Notes: generated from the sequence alone by a model not told the origin. A stretch of DNA of 64,000 nucleotides from Amoebidium appalachense (GCA_963693365.1 CAVNZM010000002.1:15810001-15874000), one strand, 5' to 3'. Positions 24,389-56,122 are shown, counted from the first letter of the stretch. Numbers and translations: made by a program.

Positions 24389-25319
24389 ATGTGTGTGTGC
24401 ACGCGCGTGTGTGTGTGTGTGTGTGTGTTTGTGTTTGTGTGTGTGTGTGTGTGTGCTGTGGGCGGTTAGCTCGTCGGTATGTGTATGTTTGGGGGTGGTG
24501 GTAGTGGGGAGGGGTGGGTGGTTGGGTGGGTGGGGGCTCCATATGAAAGGAGGGACTGAAACTTTGCAATAACGGTGGGGGTATTGTGGAAGGGGGGTCT
24601 GAAGGGAGGCCGGGGGGGGGGGGGGGGGGGGGGGGGAGGAGAGGAGGGCAGTTGAGGAAGCGGGGCCCGGGATGGAAATTGAAGGATCGGTTGGGTCTAG
24701 TGGGACAAAATGATGGACCTGGGTGAGAGGTAGGGGGGGGGGGGGGGGGAGGCCGGGGGGAGGGGCGGAGGGAAGGGGGGAAGAGGAGGACACAAGGTGC
24801 AGGGAAGATTGGAGGGGAGGGGGGAGGAAAGGGGGGAAAAGACCAAAACGAGAATAATTTCAAGAATCATCAACCCCCATAATGCACGGATGTATCATGC
24901 ATAATAGGTTGCCATATTAGTTTTACTCATAAGTCAATCCCGATAGACAAAGTCCCCCCTCCCCTTCCACCATGCTCCCTCCCCCTTTGCCCGATTTTTC
25001 GTCTATCCTTTCATATGTTTCCCAGACCCTCTTACCCCCCCCCCCCCTCCCCCCCCCCCCCTCCCCCCCCCCCCTCCCTTCCCCCCCTCCCCCCGTCCCC
25101 AGGGGGGTCAAATAGAAAACCACCGTGAGCATACTTCCAGTCTGTCTCGCCCCTTTCCGTCTTCCTTATTAAAAAATGGGAGGGCTGGGATGAGTTGTCA
25201 TGAGTGACTGGGCGGAGGTGGGGGGGATAAGCCGAGGAAAGGAAGGCGCCTGGGTGGTGGGGGGTGGGTGTTGGGGCCGAGGGGGGGGGGGGGGGGGGGG
25301 AGAAGGGGGAGGGGGGACT

Positions 25320-25670
25320 TGTTTTCTGGCCTATCACGGACACGGGTTCATACAATTGGCCACGAATGGGATATATGCCCCATAGATCCGCAAATTGAAC
25401 AGCTCTTGGGGATTCTTGATTTGGAAATGGGGAGTGGGGTAGTAATAACTTTGGGGGTGGTGGAAGCCACATTCCCATTCGGACAGGTGCCCCCCCTCTC
25501 CCCTCCCCTCCGGGAAGGGGGCGGGGGAACCACCCACCCCGCCGGCTAGCAGGGGGAGGGGGGGGGGAACCACCACCCACGTTATTAGTTGCCCCCCCCC
25601 CCCTCTCTGGGGGGGAAAGGGGGGAGGGGGGGAGGGGGGAGGGGGGAGGGGGAGACCCACCCACCCCACA
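25320..25670. repeat. G/C-run composite repeat, member 1
   Basis: Contains GGACCCACC/GGTGGGTCC-type blocks among G- and C-runs and, at its left end, a non-simple stretch (25405-25460). On the minus strand this resembles 37600-37650 (both contain the order TACTAC, CCCAC, CAAATCAA). Similar blocks occur at 26970-27300. It is probably an interspersed family rather than independent simple sequence. Confidence 0.4.
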
Positions 25671-25978
25671 GGCTGCTATGGCTATAGTGAAATTAAATTT
25701 GACAGCCTAGTTATATAATAATACCATGATTTTAAAGCGGTTTACATACAAGTTCCTAAAACGTTAACAATGGGGGTTACCACTAAGACTCCTTGATCAC
25801 CAGTAAAACTCAGGCCACACCCTCCGGTCATATGCCCCCCTTCCCCCTCCCCCCCCCCCCCCCTCCCCCCCCCCCCCCCCTCCCCCCCGGGCCCTTCCTC
25901 CCTTCGCGGGCTTGGGCGGGACTCGTCTCCAAATCTAGTCTCTCCACAGCATGCACACACACACACACACACACACAC

Positions 25979-26806
25979 TTTCACACGTACATAATTTACA
26001 CGTATTTGCACACACACACTTTCACACGTGCATAATTTACACGTATTTGCACACACACACTTTCACACGTGCATAATTTACACGTATTTGCACACACACA
26101 CTTTCACACGTGCATAATTTACACGTATTTGCACACACAAAGTTTCACACGTGCATAATTTACACGTATTTGCACACACACACTTTCACACGTGTATAAT
26201 TTACACGTATTTTCACACACACACTTTCACACGTGCATAATTTACACGTATTTGCAATTGCACACACACACTTTCACACGTGCATAATTTACACGTATTT
26301 GCACACACACACTTTCACACGTGCATAATTTACACGTATTAGCACACACACACTTTCACACGTGCATAATTTACACGTATTTGCAATTGCACACACACAC
26401 TTTCACACGTGCATAATTTACACGTATTTGCACACACACACTTTCACACGTGCATAATTTACACGTATTAGCACACACACACTTTCACACGTGCATAGTT
26501 TACACGTATTTGCACACACACACTTTCACACGTGCATAGTTTACACGTATTTGCACACACACACTTTCACACGTGCATAGTTTACACGTATTTTCACACA
26601 CACACTTTCACACGTGCATAATTTACACGTATTTGCACACACACACTTTCGCACGCGCATAATTTACACGTATTTGCACACACACACTTTCGCACGTGCA
26701 TAATTTACACGTATTTGCACACACACACTTTCGCACGTGCATAATTTACACGTATTTGCACACACACACTTTCGCACGTGCATAATTTACACGTATTTAC
26801 ACACAC
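25979..26806 (+). repeat. 41-bp minisatellite, 20 copies
   Basis: Units beginning TTTCACACG (or TTTCGCACG) start at 25979, 26020, 26061, 26102, 26143, 26184, 26225, 26272, 26313, 26354, 26401, 26442, 26483, 26524, 26565, 26606, 26648, 26689, 26730 and 26771. The period is 41 nt, with two 47-nt units carrying an extra GCAATT. Variants cluster: ATTAG and GCAATT forms repeat as a 129-nt three-unit block, GCATAGTTT occurs in three adjacent units, and TTTCGCACG in the last four. Each unit holds ACGTG and CACGT arms around a 9-nt AT-rich spacer. Confidence 0.95.
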
Positions 26807-27326
26807 ATGTACCCCGCACACACACGAGGTGCACCAAGCAGCGATGCGCACATTGACAGGAACATGCACTGCAAGGTGAGCACGGGCAATGATTCGTAGC
26901 TCAGTAATAGTTATTTGAAACGAATACAGCCTTGTATTGGTGGAGGGAAAAGAGATGTTTACGCACACCCAGGGGGGGAAGGGGGGGAGGGGGAAGGGGG
27001 GGGAGGGGGGAGCACCACCCCACCGGCCCGAGTGAGTCCCTCCAAAGCGGGGACCCACCCACCCCCTGCGGCTACTTTGGGGAGGGGGGACCGGGGGGGG
27101 GGGGGGGGGGGGGGGGGACCGGGGAGGTGGGTCTCCTCACCTCTTTCCCCCCCATCCCTTCCCCCACGGAGGGGGGAGGGAAGGGGGTGCCATCTCCTGG
27201 GACGTCGATATTTACCGTCTCCCCCCCCCCCCCCCCTCCCCTCCCCCTACGCAAAAGGGGATTTTGAAACGGGGAATTCGAAATGGGGCCCCCGCGGGGA
27301 GGGGGAATCATCCCCCCCCCTCCACC

Positions 27327-27364
<38 letters not shown>

Positions 27365-28772
27365 CCCCAGGGCTGGAGGCTCCCTCTTCTTCCCCGCCAC
27401 CACCATCCTGTGATGGGTATGGCGGGGCTGAGTATGAAAAAGAATGGGCGGGGAGGGGGTTGAAATGATCAGGACCAAATACCCCCTCCCAACTCCCCCT
27501 CCTCCCCCCCTCTTTCACCCAATTCTCCCTTACCATCTTTCAGGATGTATAGTTGCAATTGATTGGGGTGAATTTGATTTAAAAAGAGACAATTCCTAAG
27601 TAAACCCGTGCATTTACTCTGTTCGATTGAAAAAGAGAGACGTCTTCAGCCTTGATTTAGAGTTGCTATACTGTCGGGTGTGGATGTGTTGTGCATACGG
27701 CAATCTTAATAATTATCTGCAAGTGTGTGACTGAGGGTGGGTATGCATGTGCGTGTACTGTGTTCGTGTGAACATAAGTGTTTGTACGTGTGTCCAAAAG
27801 CTGCCGGTGTGTGGGGGGCAGGGGCGAGGGGGTGGGGGGGGGGGGGGGGAGGGGGGGGGAGAGGGAAGGTGGATAGGAGGCAAGCGGAGTTCGTGTAGGG
27901 GTAAAATCGACACCGTCTGTGTGTGTGTGTCAGGCCAATTTGTGTGTGTGGGCAAATGTGTGCATGTGTGGGTGTGGGTGTGTGGGTGTGTGTGTATGTG
28001 TGTCTGTGTGTGTGTGTGTGTGAGTGGGTGTGAGTGGGCGTATGTGTGTTTGTGTGTGAGTGGGTGTGTGTGTGAGTGGGTGTGAGTGGGTGTATGTGTG
28101 TTTGTGTGTGAGTGTGTGTACGTGTCTATGTGTGGGTGCATGTGTGTGTGTGTGGGGGGGGGGGGGGGGGGGGGGGGGGGGAAGGGGGGGGGGGGGGTTT
28201 GTGTGAATGTTGTGTGTTGTGTGTGTGGAGGGGGAGGAGGGGGGTTGCTTGTGTGTGTGTGAGTGCGTGGGGGGGGGGGGGAGGAGGGGGGGGGGGAGGG
28301 GGGGGGGGGGGGGGGGGAGGGGAGGGGGTGGGGGGGTGGGGAGGGAGGGAGTGATCGGCGGAAAGAGTTTGCAACATGATGTTGTTAATGGTAGTGGTAT
28401 TGGTGGCGGGGGGGGGGGGGGGGGGGGGGGGAAGGTGTGCATACATGAAAGGCCCGGAGAAAGCATATGTGCACGTGTGGGTCGAATAGGGATGCTGGCC
28501 GATGGTGTTTGCTTTACAAGTGTTGATGTTGCAGAAAGGGATGCATAAGGCAATCACTCAAGATAGCGGTTTTGCCTAGAGGACTGGTAGGTTGCACACA
28601 AGAGGCTTGATGAGCACTGTGTCGGGTGAGGACTGGTATGGGAGGGGGTTATAATATGTGCTGGAACTTCAGACAAATGCATGCATGCATAATCAATGGT
28701 ATTGTCACTTTTGATTTCCTTTTTTTGGGCAAGTGGCTGTGTGGGCAGGGGAGAGGGGGGTGCGGATGGGGG

Positions 28773-28808
<36 letters not shown>

Positions 28809-29712
28809 AGGGGGGTGGGGGGTGAGGGGTGGGTGGGTGGGTGGGTGGGTGGGTGGGTGGGTGGGTGGGGGGGGGGGGGGGGGGAGGGGGGGGGGGGCAG
28901 GATCACAGGTTATTCGGCAAATGAAGCAGCAATGAATTACGATTTGCGTTGGGGAGGGGGGGGGGGGGGGGGGGTACGAGAGTAAGAGGTGGGGGGAAAG
29001 AGACAGGGGGGGGGGGGGGGGGGGGAAGTACGAGCAAGGGTTGGCGGGGGGGGGGGGGGGGGGAGGTTTGTAAGGGTTGGAGGGGGTGGGGGGGAGGGGG
29101 GAGGTGGGTAAAGGTTTCAGTCCTGAGCAGATCATGATATCATAACTTATGATTTAAGCTCAGACATACAGAAACGTGGCATCCAGTACCATACAGCAAC
29201 TTGATACTGGTGCTATATTATCATCTTTAAAAACACACACACATACAATGACGTGTCTAAATGATACATGTTGTCAAAATGAAGAAAACTTGGTGTTAGT
29301 CTACATTTGTATCTCTAGTTATGTGTTTTTGTAGTTAAACATGGAGTGAACTAACTATGAGAGTCCTGCAGGGGTTATGCATGTGGGAATGTTTGTGTGT
29401 GTGTGTGTGTTCGTACTAAATCTAATCAAACATCATGCAAGTAAACACATTTTGACTATTAATAATCTAGTTATCCCTCCCCTTCCCCCCCTCCCCCCCC
29501 CCCTTCCAACAACAACAATAACAACAACCGGGAGCCCTCACCCACCATACCACAATTCTATTCGTGTATGGTGCCAACCTCAACGTACTTTTCAGCCACA
29601 CACATATTTGAAGCCGACATACCACCATGAGATGAATAGAAACCAACAACCAATCCAATCTACTAGTGTACACATCCACCAATCACATGGTCGTTAAGCA
29701 AAAACCCACCAA

Positions 29713-36093
<6,381 letters not shown>

Positions 36094-36512
36094 GGTGGTG
36101 AACTCGGTCTGGCTTGGTTATGGTTTTGGTTGTTTGCTAATTCGTGTACATGTGCTGCAGATGAAATGATGTAGATTTGGTCCACGCCCGGCCAACTAAA
36201 GCTGATACATTCACTGTTTGTAGAAGGCTTAGAATTTGCTTCTAAATCTGAACATGCCAAATCAACAATGATCAAGTGCACAGATTCCATCCATGCATGT
36301 AAAAAAGAAAACTTACGTGAATATACTAAATGAAAGTGGTGATCTGATCAGGAGTCGAGGGTGTATATGCGTGTGGTAAGAGCGAAAGTAGACCAGTAAA
36401 ATCGACGTTAGGCTACCAGCACAAGGCGACAGACGAGGATGACAGAAAGACAAGGTATTGGATTGTGTTTGAGCCCTTGCATGACTACAGTGCAAAGGGC
36501 TACTTTTCCCCG

Positions 36513-36520
36513 TTTATATA
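36513..36520 (-). promoter_or_regulatory. TATA box candidate for chitin synthase
   Basis: Reads TATATAAA on the minus strand, 420 nt before the ATG at 36093. It is a perfect consensus in DNA otherwise free of simple repeats. Confidence 0.4.
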
Positions 36521-37619
36521 AGGCCGCTGGTATTAGACAAAGTAGCTGCGTGATATGCAGCCAACCAAGTGAAGTGGCTCTAGTCTTTCAATTTTCGAAA
36601 ATTCAAAGTCTCCGTAGTGTATACGGGACCGCGGCTCCAGCTCAGTGGCCAACAAAAATGAGATAACTTGGCATTATATGCATACCAAATTACTACACGC
36701 TGACTTTCTTTGTTTGAACACATCGAAATACGCGAAGCTACATGCGACATGCTGTCTGTCCCAACTGCCACCTGGCCGCCTGGCCGGATATCATTTCCAG
36801 TAACCAATCACACTGTTCGATTGAAGATGAAATGTAGCCAATCATCTTGTTTTGACATCTCGAATCGCAATTAAATTGGTGCATCTAGGTTAATGCCTAA
36901 TGCATGATTGGCCTATCTTAGATCTGTCAAGATTCAGTTCTGTTGATGCCTACCGTGGCGTGTCACCACGCTGCGACTGACACTGGATCTTCCACGTGTA
37001 AAGGCTGCGAGAGAAGAAGATGAGGGTCCATTACATGGCAAGCGAGTGCACTTCTTTCTTTCTTTTTTTTTTTTCCGTGATGAATATTATACTGGCCAAG
37101 GCCGTACACACCTGCGCATGCATGATGGCACCGTCGCGCGCGCCGCCGTCGGGCATGTACAGGACCGTCCGCGATCGCTTGGCAATATTGATCCCGCCCC
37201 GCCGGCATGCATGTATTACTCCTCCTCAGTCGCCCCCCATCCCCCCCCCCCCCCTCCCCTCCCCCTTCGAATTTCCCGTTACGGTACGGCAAGCTCCTCC
37301 TCATCCTCCCCACTCCCCCCGGGACCCTATAGCTAAGCCTGCTTCGAATATAATTCCCCGGCCCCCCCGGCCCCATGGACGTGCACCACCACCACCATGC
37401 CGCCACTAGTGCACCACCGCCCCTCTCTGTCACTGCTAGTTTATAGCTAAGGCAGTAAACTGTACATGTAACTGTGCGGTGTAGCCCACCGCAGCTGGCA
37501 GCTCCCCAAGCACATGCACATTGCACCTGCATGCATTCCACCTAGACCTAATTATTGTATACTAGTATGTACTAGTTTCAATATATATATATTAGTTAAG
37601 GCATTTAAATTTTTGATTT

Positions 37620-37870
37620 GAGAATGAGGGGGTGGGCAGTAGTAAGTATTGATTGAGGCCCCCCCACTGGTGGGTCCCCCCCCTCCCCCTACCCACCTGC
37701 TCGCGAGGGGATGGTGGGTCCCCCCCCCCCCCCCTCCCCCCCCCCCCCCCCCCCCCCACCTCCGGGGGGAAGGGGGGACCAACCTCTTTGGTGGGGTGGT
37801 GGCACTGGTGGGTCCCCCCCCCCCCCCCCCCCCCCCTCCCTCCCCCCGGCGCGCGGGGAATCCAACAGGA
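37620..37870. repeat. G/C-run composite repeat, member 2
   Basis: Contains repeated GGTGGGTCCCCC blocks (about 37670, 37708, 37807) separated by C-runs. Its left edge resembles the left edge of the block at 25405-25460 on the minus strand. Confidence 0.4.
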
Positions 37871-38474
37871 CCCTCCGCCTCGGCCACGGCTGCGTACCCT
37901 CTCAAGTTCTGGGAGGCTCGCCTCCCCCCCCCCTCTCATCCACCACCATCACCAGCTGCATTAGGTTTGTACGAAGTCTTCTTCCCTTCGTTTTAATTAA
38001 CCGGCACTTCGAATTTTGACAAATTTAGGGCAAATCTATCATGCACAACATGTCGCTGGGAGCGCGCGTCTGCAATTTTTGTGCGGTGTAGACGTGGGAC
38101 CGTGTGTGTATGTGTCCTTATATATACGTACATACTGGAACACGAAGGAGCAATCCATACATAATCACACACTAGTATCATTGCACCATCGATGTCATAG
38201 AGCACAAAAGTGCTGAAACGGCCATGCTTGGTAAGGAGAGGCCAGCCCGTTAATCGAACCACAAAAGTGCTGAGAAGCAGAGAGGGTGCAAGATCTTTTT
38301 GTTTTTTCTTGGGATGAGGGGGGGAGGGGAGGGGAGGAGGAGGGGGGGGGGGGGGGGGGGGAGAGGGGGGGGAAGTATACGAAGAGCATCGGGCACGTAA
38401 GGACGGGAGAAGAGTGGGGGGGACTTGAAATATAATCTTTTGAAAGCAACAGCCCGGTGGAGGAATGTGCATTG

Positions 38475-38529
<55 letters not shown>

Positions 38530-39094
38530 TGCGCGTGTGCGTGTGCGTGTGCGTGTATGTGTGACGGTGTAACGGTTTGTGTGCGCGTTTGTGTGCTGGC
38601 TTGAGGGATTGCAGGGAGAAAGAAAGAGGGCCAAAAGGGTGAAGAAGGGGAAGGGGGGGGAAGAGGGAAGGAGGAGGGGAAGAGTGGGGAGCATGTAGCA
38701 TATGAAAGCCTTGTGAAGAGTAATGCGCCGAGAAAATCATATCCTCAGGCTGAACTCTCCCCCCCCCCTCCCCCCCCCCCTCCCCCCCCCTCCCCCCGGC
38801 CTCCCCCCTCCCCCCCCCCCCCCTCGAGTCCAAATATGCACCCCACTCCACGTTCTTCGATAAATGCGAACCGTCCGGGCAAGGCTTTGTAATAGTTGCT
38901 AGGGTCTTATCACAGGTCAAAGTTGCAACCTCGGGCTGTTTAGGTGAGCCCAGCAAACCAAAAAATGTTTTCAAAACGTAACATGGCTTAAAAAGGAAAC
39001 AGGAAGGCACTGAAAGCAGGTCAAAAAGGAACGAGGGAGAGAGAGGAAGGGGCGACCAGAACGAGAAAGCGCGCCGGTCATTTCGCAGGCAGAG

Positions 39095-39101
39095 TGACTC
39101 A
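39095..39101. promoter_or_regulatory. TGACTCA bZIP (AP-1/Gcn4-type) site upstream of ThrRS
   Basis: TGACTCA lies 234-240 nt upstream of the ThrRS ATG. In yeast this heptamer is the Gcn4 site for amino-acid-starvation control of genes including aminoacyl-tRNA synthetases. Its role here is inference, and chance occurrence is possible. Confidence 0.35.
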
Positions 39102-39334
39102 TCGATATCACATTTTGATTGGTTAGGTTGTATTATGTAATGTCGCAAAAATAGCAACGGCAATCGGATTTGCTAGTTATCATGCATTGTTTTAGGCTCC
39201 AAAGGGCACATGAGTCGTGTATATCCGGACTTGAAAAAGCTCAGTGGCCCCTGCATTCCACTCACTTCATATATGTTTGTTTTTTTTCCCGCTTTTCCTT
39301 CTGTAGAAACCTGTCAGAGGGCAGAAAGAGAAGA

Positions 39335-51430
<12,096 letters not shown>

Positions 51431-51684
51431 AGCTTGGGTGTAGTGGCCACTGAGCTCGGTTTCGTAAGTGGCAAGGCTACGTGATTCCCTCGAGGTATCA
51501 AGTGGATGGTGGAGGGTTGCCGGTCATGGTGTGTTTTAGACCGTTTGTTTGTTTTCTTGTTTGGATAGGGTGGTGTGGATGGTAGTACTGGCTGGGCTTG
51601 GAGGGCCCAGCTTTTATTTAGTCTAAGCTGTGTTTCTGTTTTATTTTTATTGTTATTTTTTGTTATCGTGCTTATCTTTTGTGT

Positions 51685-51690
51685 AATAAA
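51685..51690 (+). terminator. Poly(A) signal candidate for ThrRS
   Basis: AATAAA 255 nt after the TGA stop, in T-rich DNA. A second hexamer lies at 51756-51761. Confidence 0.5.
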
Positions 51691-52605
51691 GATGGGTCAT
51701 AATTGTCATAGCAGCTTGTGGTTGCCTGAGGCAGCCTAGTTGTTGGCATGCAGCCAATAAACAAATATTCACTTGCTCAGGCTGACCGGAGACGTGGCAG
51801 AGTTGGAAATGTACATGTTTTTGTTTCTGAGCTTAGGGTACTCCCATCCCTGCCATCTCTCAATTTCATATCTGAGACTTGTTGCGGTGCTCCCTGGTGG
51901 TATGCCGCCAGCATTCTAGTTTGAACTACCTTCCACGACTGGGCGCACACAAGTCACAGAGGGAACAAGCCCTACGTGGTTGTAAGCTGGTGGTGGCCCG
52001 GTATGTTGCATCTACGTGACTGCATATATGTACCGTGATCACGAATGTTTTTGCCAACGTGCTTCGAATTTGCAAGGCATTGTTGTGGACGGAAGGGACG
52101 GCCCGGACTCATGCATGTATAATGGCTATGTACCCGTACAGTGATTGAGATGGTGGTGGTGGCCAAATATATTAATGATGATGGTGGTGGCGGTGCACGC
52201 GATTCTCGGTGGTGGTGGTGTCGGGTGGTGGTGGTGGGTGGGTGGGTACCGAACCGGTGGGTGGGTGGGTGGGGGGGGTGGGGGGGGGAAGGAAAGGAGG
52301 GGGGGCTGCCAAAGTCTTCCGCCCTCTTTAAAGGTTTGACATGTGAATCACCTCAAGGATTGAAGCACGATTGCAACATCGATCACGATGACCTGGCGCA
52401 CATGTGCACATGTGCGCATGCATGCACATGGTGTTTACGTCCAACCGTCCTGTGCACAATATCATAGCTAAAATTTCATGCGCATGCATCTTTCCAGGAT
52501 CGCATGGCACCTTTAACCCACCCCACCCCCCCACCATAGAGTCCACCACCCCACCACCCCCACCCCCACCCTCACTTAGTCACCCACACGTCGCAGACGC
52601 CCCTG

Positions 52606-52613
52606 TGACGTCA
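52606..52613. promoter_or_regulatory. TGACGTCA (CRE-type) palindrome upstream of fumarase
   Basis: Perfect bZIP/CREB-type octamer about 710 nt before the fumarase ATG, near two CCAAT boxes. Function is inferred from the motif only. Confidence 0.3.
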
Positions 52614-53319
52614 TTAGTGATGGGAAACCCAATCAGATGCGAGTCCCCAAATAATCCATATATGGCGCTCCACGTAGACTTTCTATTGGTACGGTAGCTT
52701 CAAAGAATTCAGTTTGCTGCTTTGACCTCAGCCAATGAGAATATGGTTCTTCCAGAGGGGGGTAAAGTTGGCTCACTTCACCCAGGGGCCAGGGCATTGG
52801 TTTTGCCTTTTTCTTTACTCATAAACATTCAAAAAACAAACTACTTCAAAACTAAAATGCTTCAAAGAAACAATAACAATTGTAGTATAATACAGAATAG
52901 TTACTCCAAATCTAAGAGTTGCGAGTCTTTGGTCAATGGTCCATAGACTATGGCCGACAGTCGACTGGAACAATCTATCCATAAAAGGCAGGCTTTTCGA
53001 CTATAAAAATCTTTTGGTGCAAACTTCGCTCAAGGCTTTGGAACGGAGTCGCAACCCCAGTGTGTGGTTTGCTCTGTTTCATTTTTATCTTTCTTCTTCA
53101 AAGCATCGGATTTGTGCTGCAGCAAAAAAGGTACCGATTTTTTTGTGTAGAACACAGTTTTGCTGTATTTAGAAGGCAGTTGACTCAGCCTTGGGCTGCC
53201 CTTTAGTGCTGTGCTGACTGAAGGTTGATGAAGTGTTGGTGTGGGAACCACCTCAATTTGGGAATTCACTCACATTCAAGTTTTCGAGTTCTGACAAGTG
53301 CGCTTCTACAGTTTCAAGC

Positions 53320-55128
53320 ATGGCTGCCCCTGTGCCCTTCAAGTACCAGGAGCTGTTGCCTCTTCCTAACAAGCACGACCCGGAATGGGTGCACTTGAGC
53401 AAGGAACATGTGTCCACGATCAACGTCAATGGCAAGGAGATCCTGCAGGTACGTGTATATGTGCAAGTGCCTGTGTAGTTGTACGTGTATGTGAGAGCAT
53501 GTGTGCATATACGTGGCATATAAGGGTTGCACCTGTGTACGTGTGTGTGAATGTGCTTGTATAAGGAGATAGTGTGACACGTCGGACTGTTTCGAAGCAA
53601 ACCTTACTTGTTGGGTACCTGTGGGTGTTTCCTTAAATTCCCGACCCACCATCCACATAGGTCTCGTACGAGGGCCTTCGCCAGCTCTCAGCCACGGCCA
53701 TGAAGCACGTCAATTTCCTTCTGCGCTCGTCCCACCTGGAGTCTCTGTCCAACATCTTGAAGGACCCCGAGGCCTCAGGCAACGACCGGTTCGTTGCTAT
53801 GGAGCTGCTCAAGAACGCCTGCATTGCTTCGGGCTTTGAGCTGCCCTCTTGCCAGGCAAGTGACACTGTTGCCTGTGTTTAGGGTTGCTAGCCATATCTC
53901 TTTCAACTCTTCCACAACACACTTGACACCAACACTTGGTTTTTCCCCTCCCCCCCCCCCCCCCCTCCCCCCCCCTTCTCAACCCTTCTATAACACATTT
54001 TACACCACCCACTTTGTCTCCCCCCCCCCCCCCCCCCTTCCTCCCCCTTACCCCCCCTCCCTCTTTCACCAGGCCCCGCTTGTGGCAACTCTCTGGTCTT
54101 TTCCTCATACCTCTCCACTTTGCAGGGTTTCTAACAGGCCCCGCCTCCTATCCTACAGGACACAGGCACTGCCATTGTGATGGGCAAGAAGGGTCAGTAC
54201 GTGTGGACGGACGAGAAGGACGAGGAGGCACTGGCCCATGGTGTGTATGACACATACACACAGTGCAACTTGCGCTACAGCCAGATGGCCCCCCTTAACA
54301 TGTACGATGAGGTTAGCACAAAGTGCAACCTTCCCGCACAAATCGAGCTCTACTCTGTTCCGGGCAACGAGTACAACTTCCTGTTTGTGGCTAAGGGTGG
54401 TGGATCCGCCAACAAGACTTATCTATTCCAGGAGACCAAGGCCCTGCTCAACCCCACTTCTCTGAAGAAGTTCGTGGCTAAGAAGATCAGGTGTGTTTGC
54501 CAGACCTGTGTGTGTGTTCAGTCTGTAGGTTACTGTAAATGCGATATGGGGCTTAGCAGGAGGAGTTGCCGGGGAGGGGGAGGGGAGTTGTGGGTGCTGG
54601 AGGGGAGGGGGGGGGGAGGAGGAAGACGTTCTCAGGGGTGGGGATCGCCGTGCAGCTGAGGTTTGGCGAGCAAGGGGAATGTTCCCAGGGGAAGCCGTGG
54701 GGGAAGAGGGGGGGGGAGGCGGGGGGGGATTGTGTGGATATATGGAATATGCTTTGGTTACATGGATCCTGTCCGGGAGGAAAAGGGAAGGGGGGGGGGG
54801 GGGGGAGGGGGGGGGGTTGAAAGGGGAGGAATTGGTGCAGAATGAATAATGTTGTTGTTGTTGCATACAATTGGGGACCGTTGCCCTTTACCTTGTATAT
54901 GGGGCTGTTCTGTGGTGTAGCCATGAAACGGGCTGTGTAATTCTAGGTTAGCCCCTGACACGTGTCACTTAGGTCTATCGGCACGTCTGCATGCCCACCC
55001 TACCACCTTGCCCTGGTGATTGGCGGCACCTCGGCCGAGTTCAACCTGAAGGTCGTCAAGCTGGCCAGCACCCACTACCTCGACGGCCTGCCCACCACTG
55101 GCAACGAAACTGGCCAAGGTTGGTTCCT

Positions 55129-55167
<39 letters not shown>

Positions 55168-55600
55168 AACCCCCACCCACCCACCCACACATTCTTCACA
55201 CAAACATGGACTCCTAAAGGGACTGAGGCACGGAGCCTTCATCTACCGCCAAAAGCATTATTGGTGGTGGTGGTGGTGGGGGGTGGGTGGGGGGGGGGGG
55301 GGGGGGGAGAGGGGGGGGGGGTTGCATGGGGTGTGGCTGCCCCCACACTCAAGCACAACCTGGGCTTCATTTCTTTCTGCATGAGGCTGCTCCCCCCTTC
55401 CCCCCACCCCCACCCCCCACCCCCCCGCCCCCCGCCCCCCTCTCTCTCCCGGGGGGTTTTTCCAATCCTATTTTTTTGCCGATTTCCCCGTCTGCTCGTT
55501 TCCAATACTTTCATTTTTCTGACATGGCTACCATGCAGCATTCCGGGACCTTGAGATGGAGGCCGAGATTCTGAAGCTGTGCCAGGAGACCGGCATTGGT

Positions 55601-55632
<32 letters not shown>

Positions 55633-56080
55633 TGTGCGGGTCATCCGCCTGACCCGCCACGGTGCCTCGTGTCCCGTGGGCATGGGTGTGTCCTGCTCGG
55701 CTGATCGTCAGATCAAGGCCAAGGTGTGTCTTCTGTGTGGGTTATGGGAACATGATGGCTGCTGGCACGGAAGAAGCGGGGGGGAGGGGGGAGGGGGGGG
55801 AGGGGGGGGGGTGAAGAGGCTGTGGATGGCTGCTTTTTTTTTGGGGGGGGGGGGGGGGGGGGGGGAGGGGCCGTGGATGGTTGGGGGGGGGGGGGGACTT
55901 CGTGGTGTTCTTTATGAATAAATAAAGGTAGATTGAAGTGGTGGTGGTTGGGGGGGCGCGGGGGGAGGGGGTATGAAGGAGGCAGTTTTTTGTGACTGTT
56001 TGGTGGTGTCTGTGTGTGTGCGTGTGCCTGTAATTGGCAGTGGTGATGGTGGTGTGTGTGTGTGGTGTGTGTGTGTGTGT

Positions 56081-56122
<42 letters not shown>

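Larger units (their letters stand above)
36094..39334. other. Divergent intergenic region, chitin synthase and ThrRS promoters
   Basis: No gene was seen. The chitin synthase side has a TATA box (36513-36520 on the minus strand) and CCAAT boxes (36804-36810, 36838-36842). The middle holds C-run blocks (37231-37265, 37676-37850), (GT)n (38479-38525) and C/G-rich patches (38338-38372, 38759-38823). 38830-39334 is ordinary-complexity DNA with an ATTGG box (39118-39122) and a TGACTCA site (39095-39101). Confidence 0.6.
51431..53319. other. Intergenic region, ThrRS 3' flank and fumarase promoter
   Basis: AATAAA occurs at 51685-51690 and 51756-51761, plausible ThrRS poly(A) signals. The rest is mostly ordinary-complexity DNA with a TGG-rich patch (52150-52290). 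Fumarase-proximal sites are TGACGTCA (52606-52613), CCAAT/ATTGG boxes (52629, 52685, 52732) and a TATA-like ATAAAAGG (52981-52988). No gene was seen. Confidence 0.65.
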
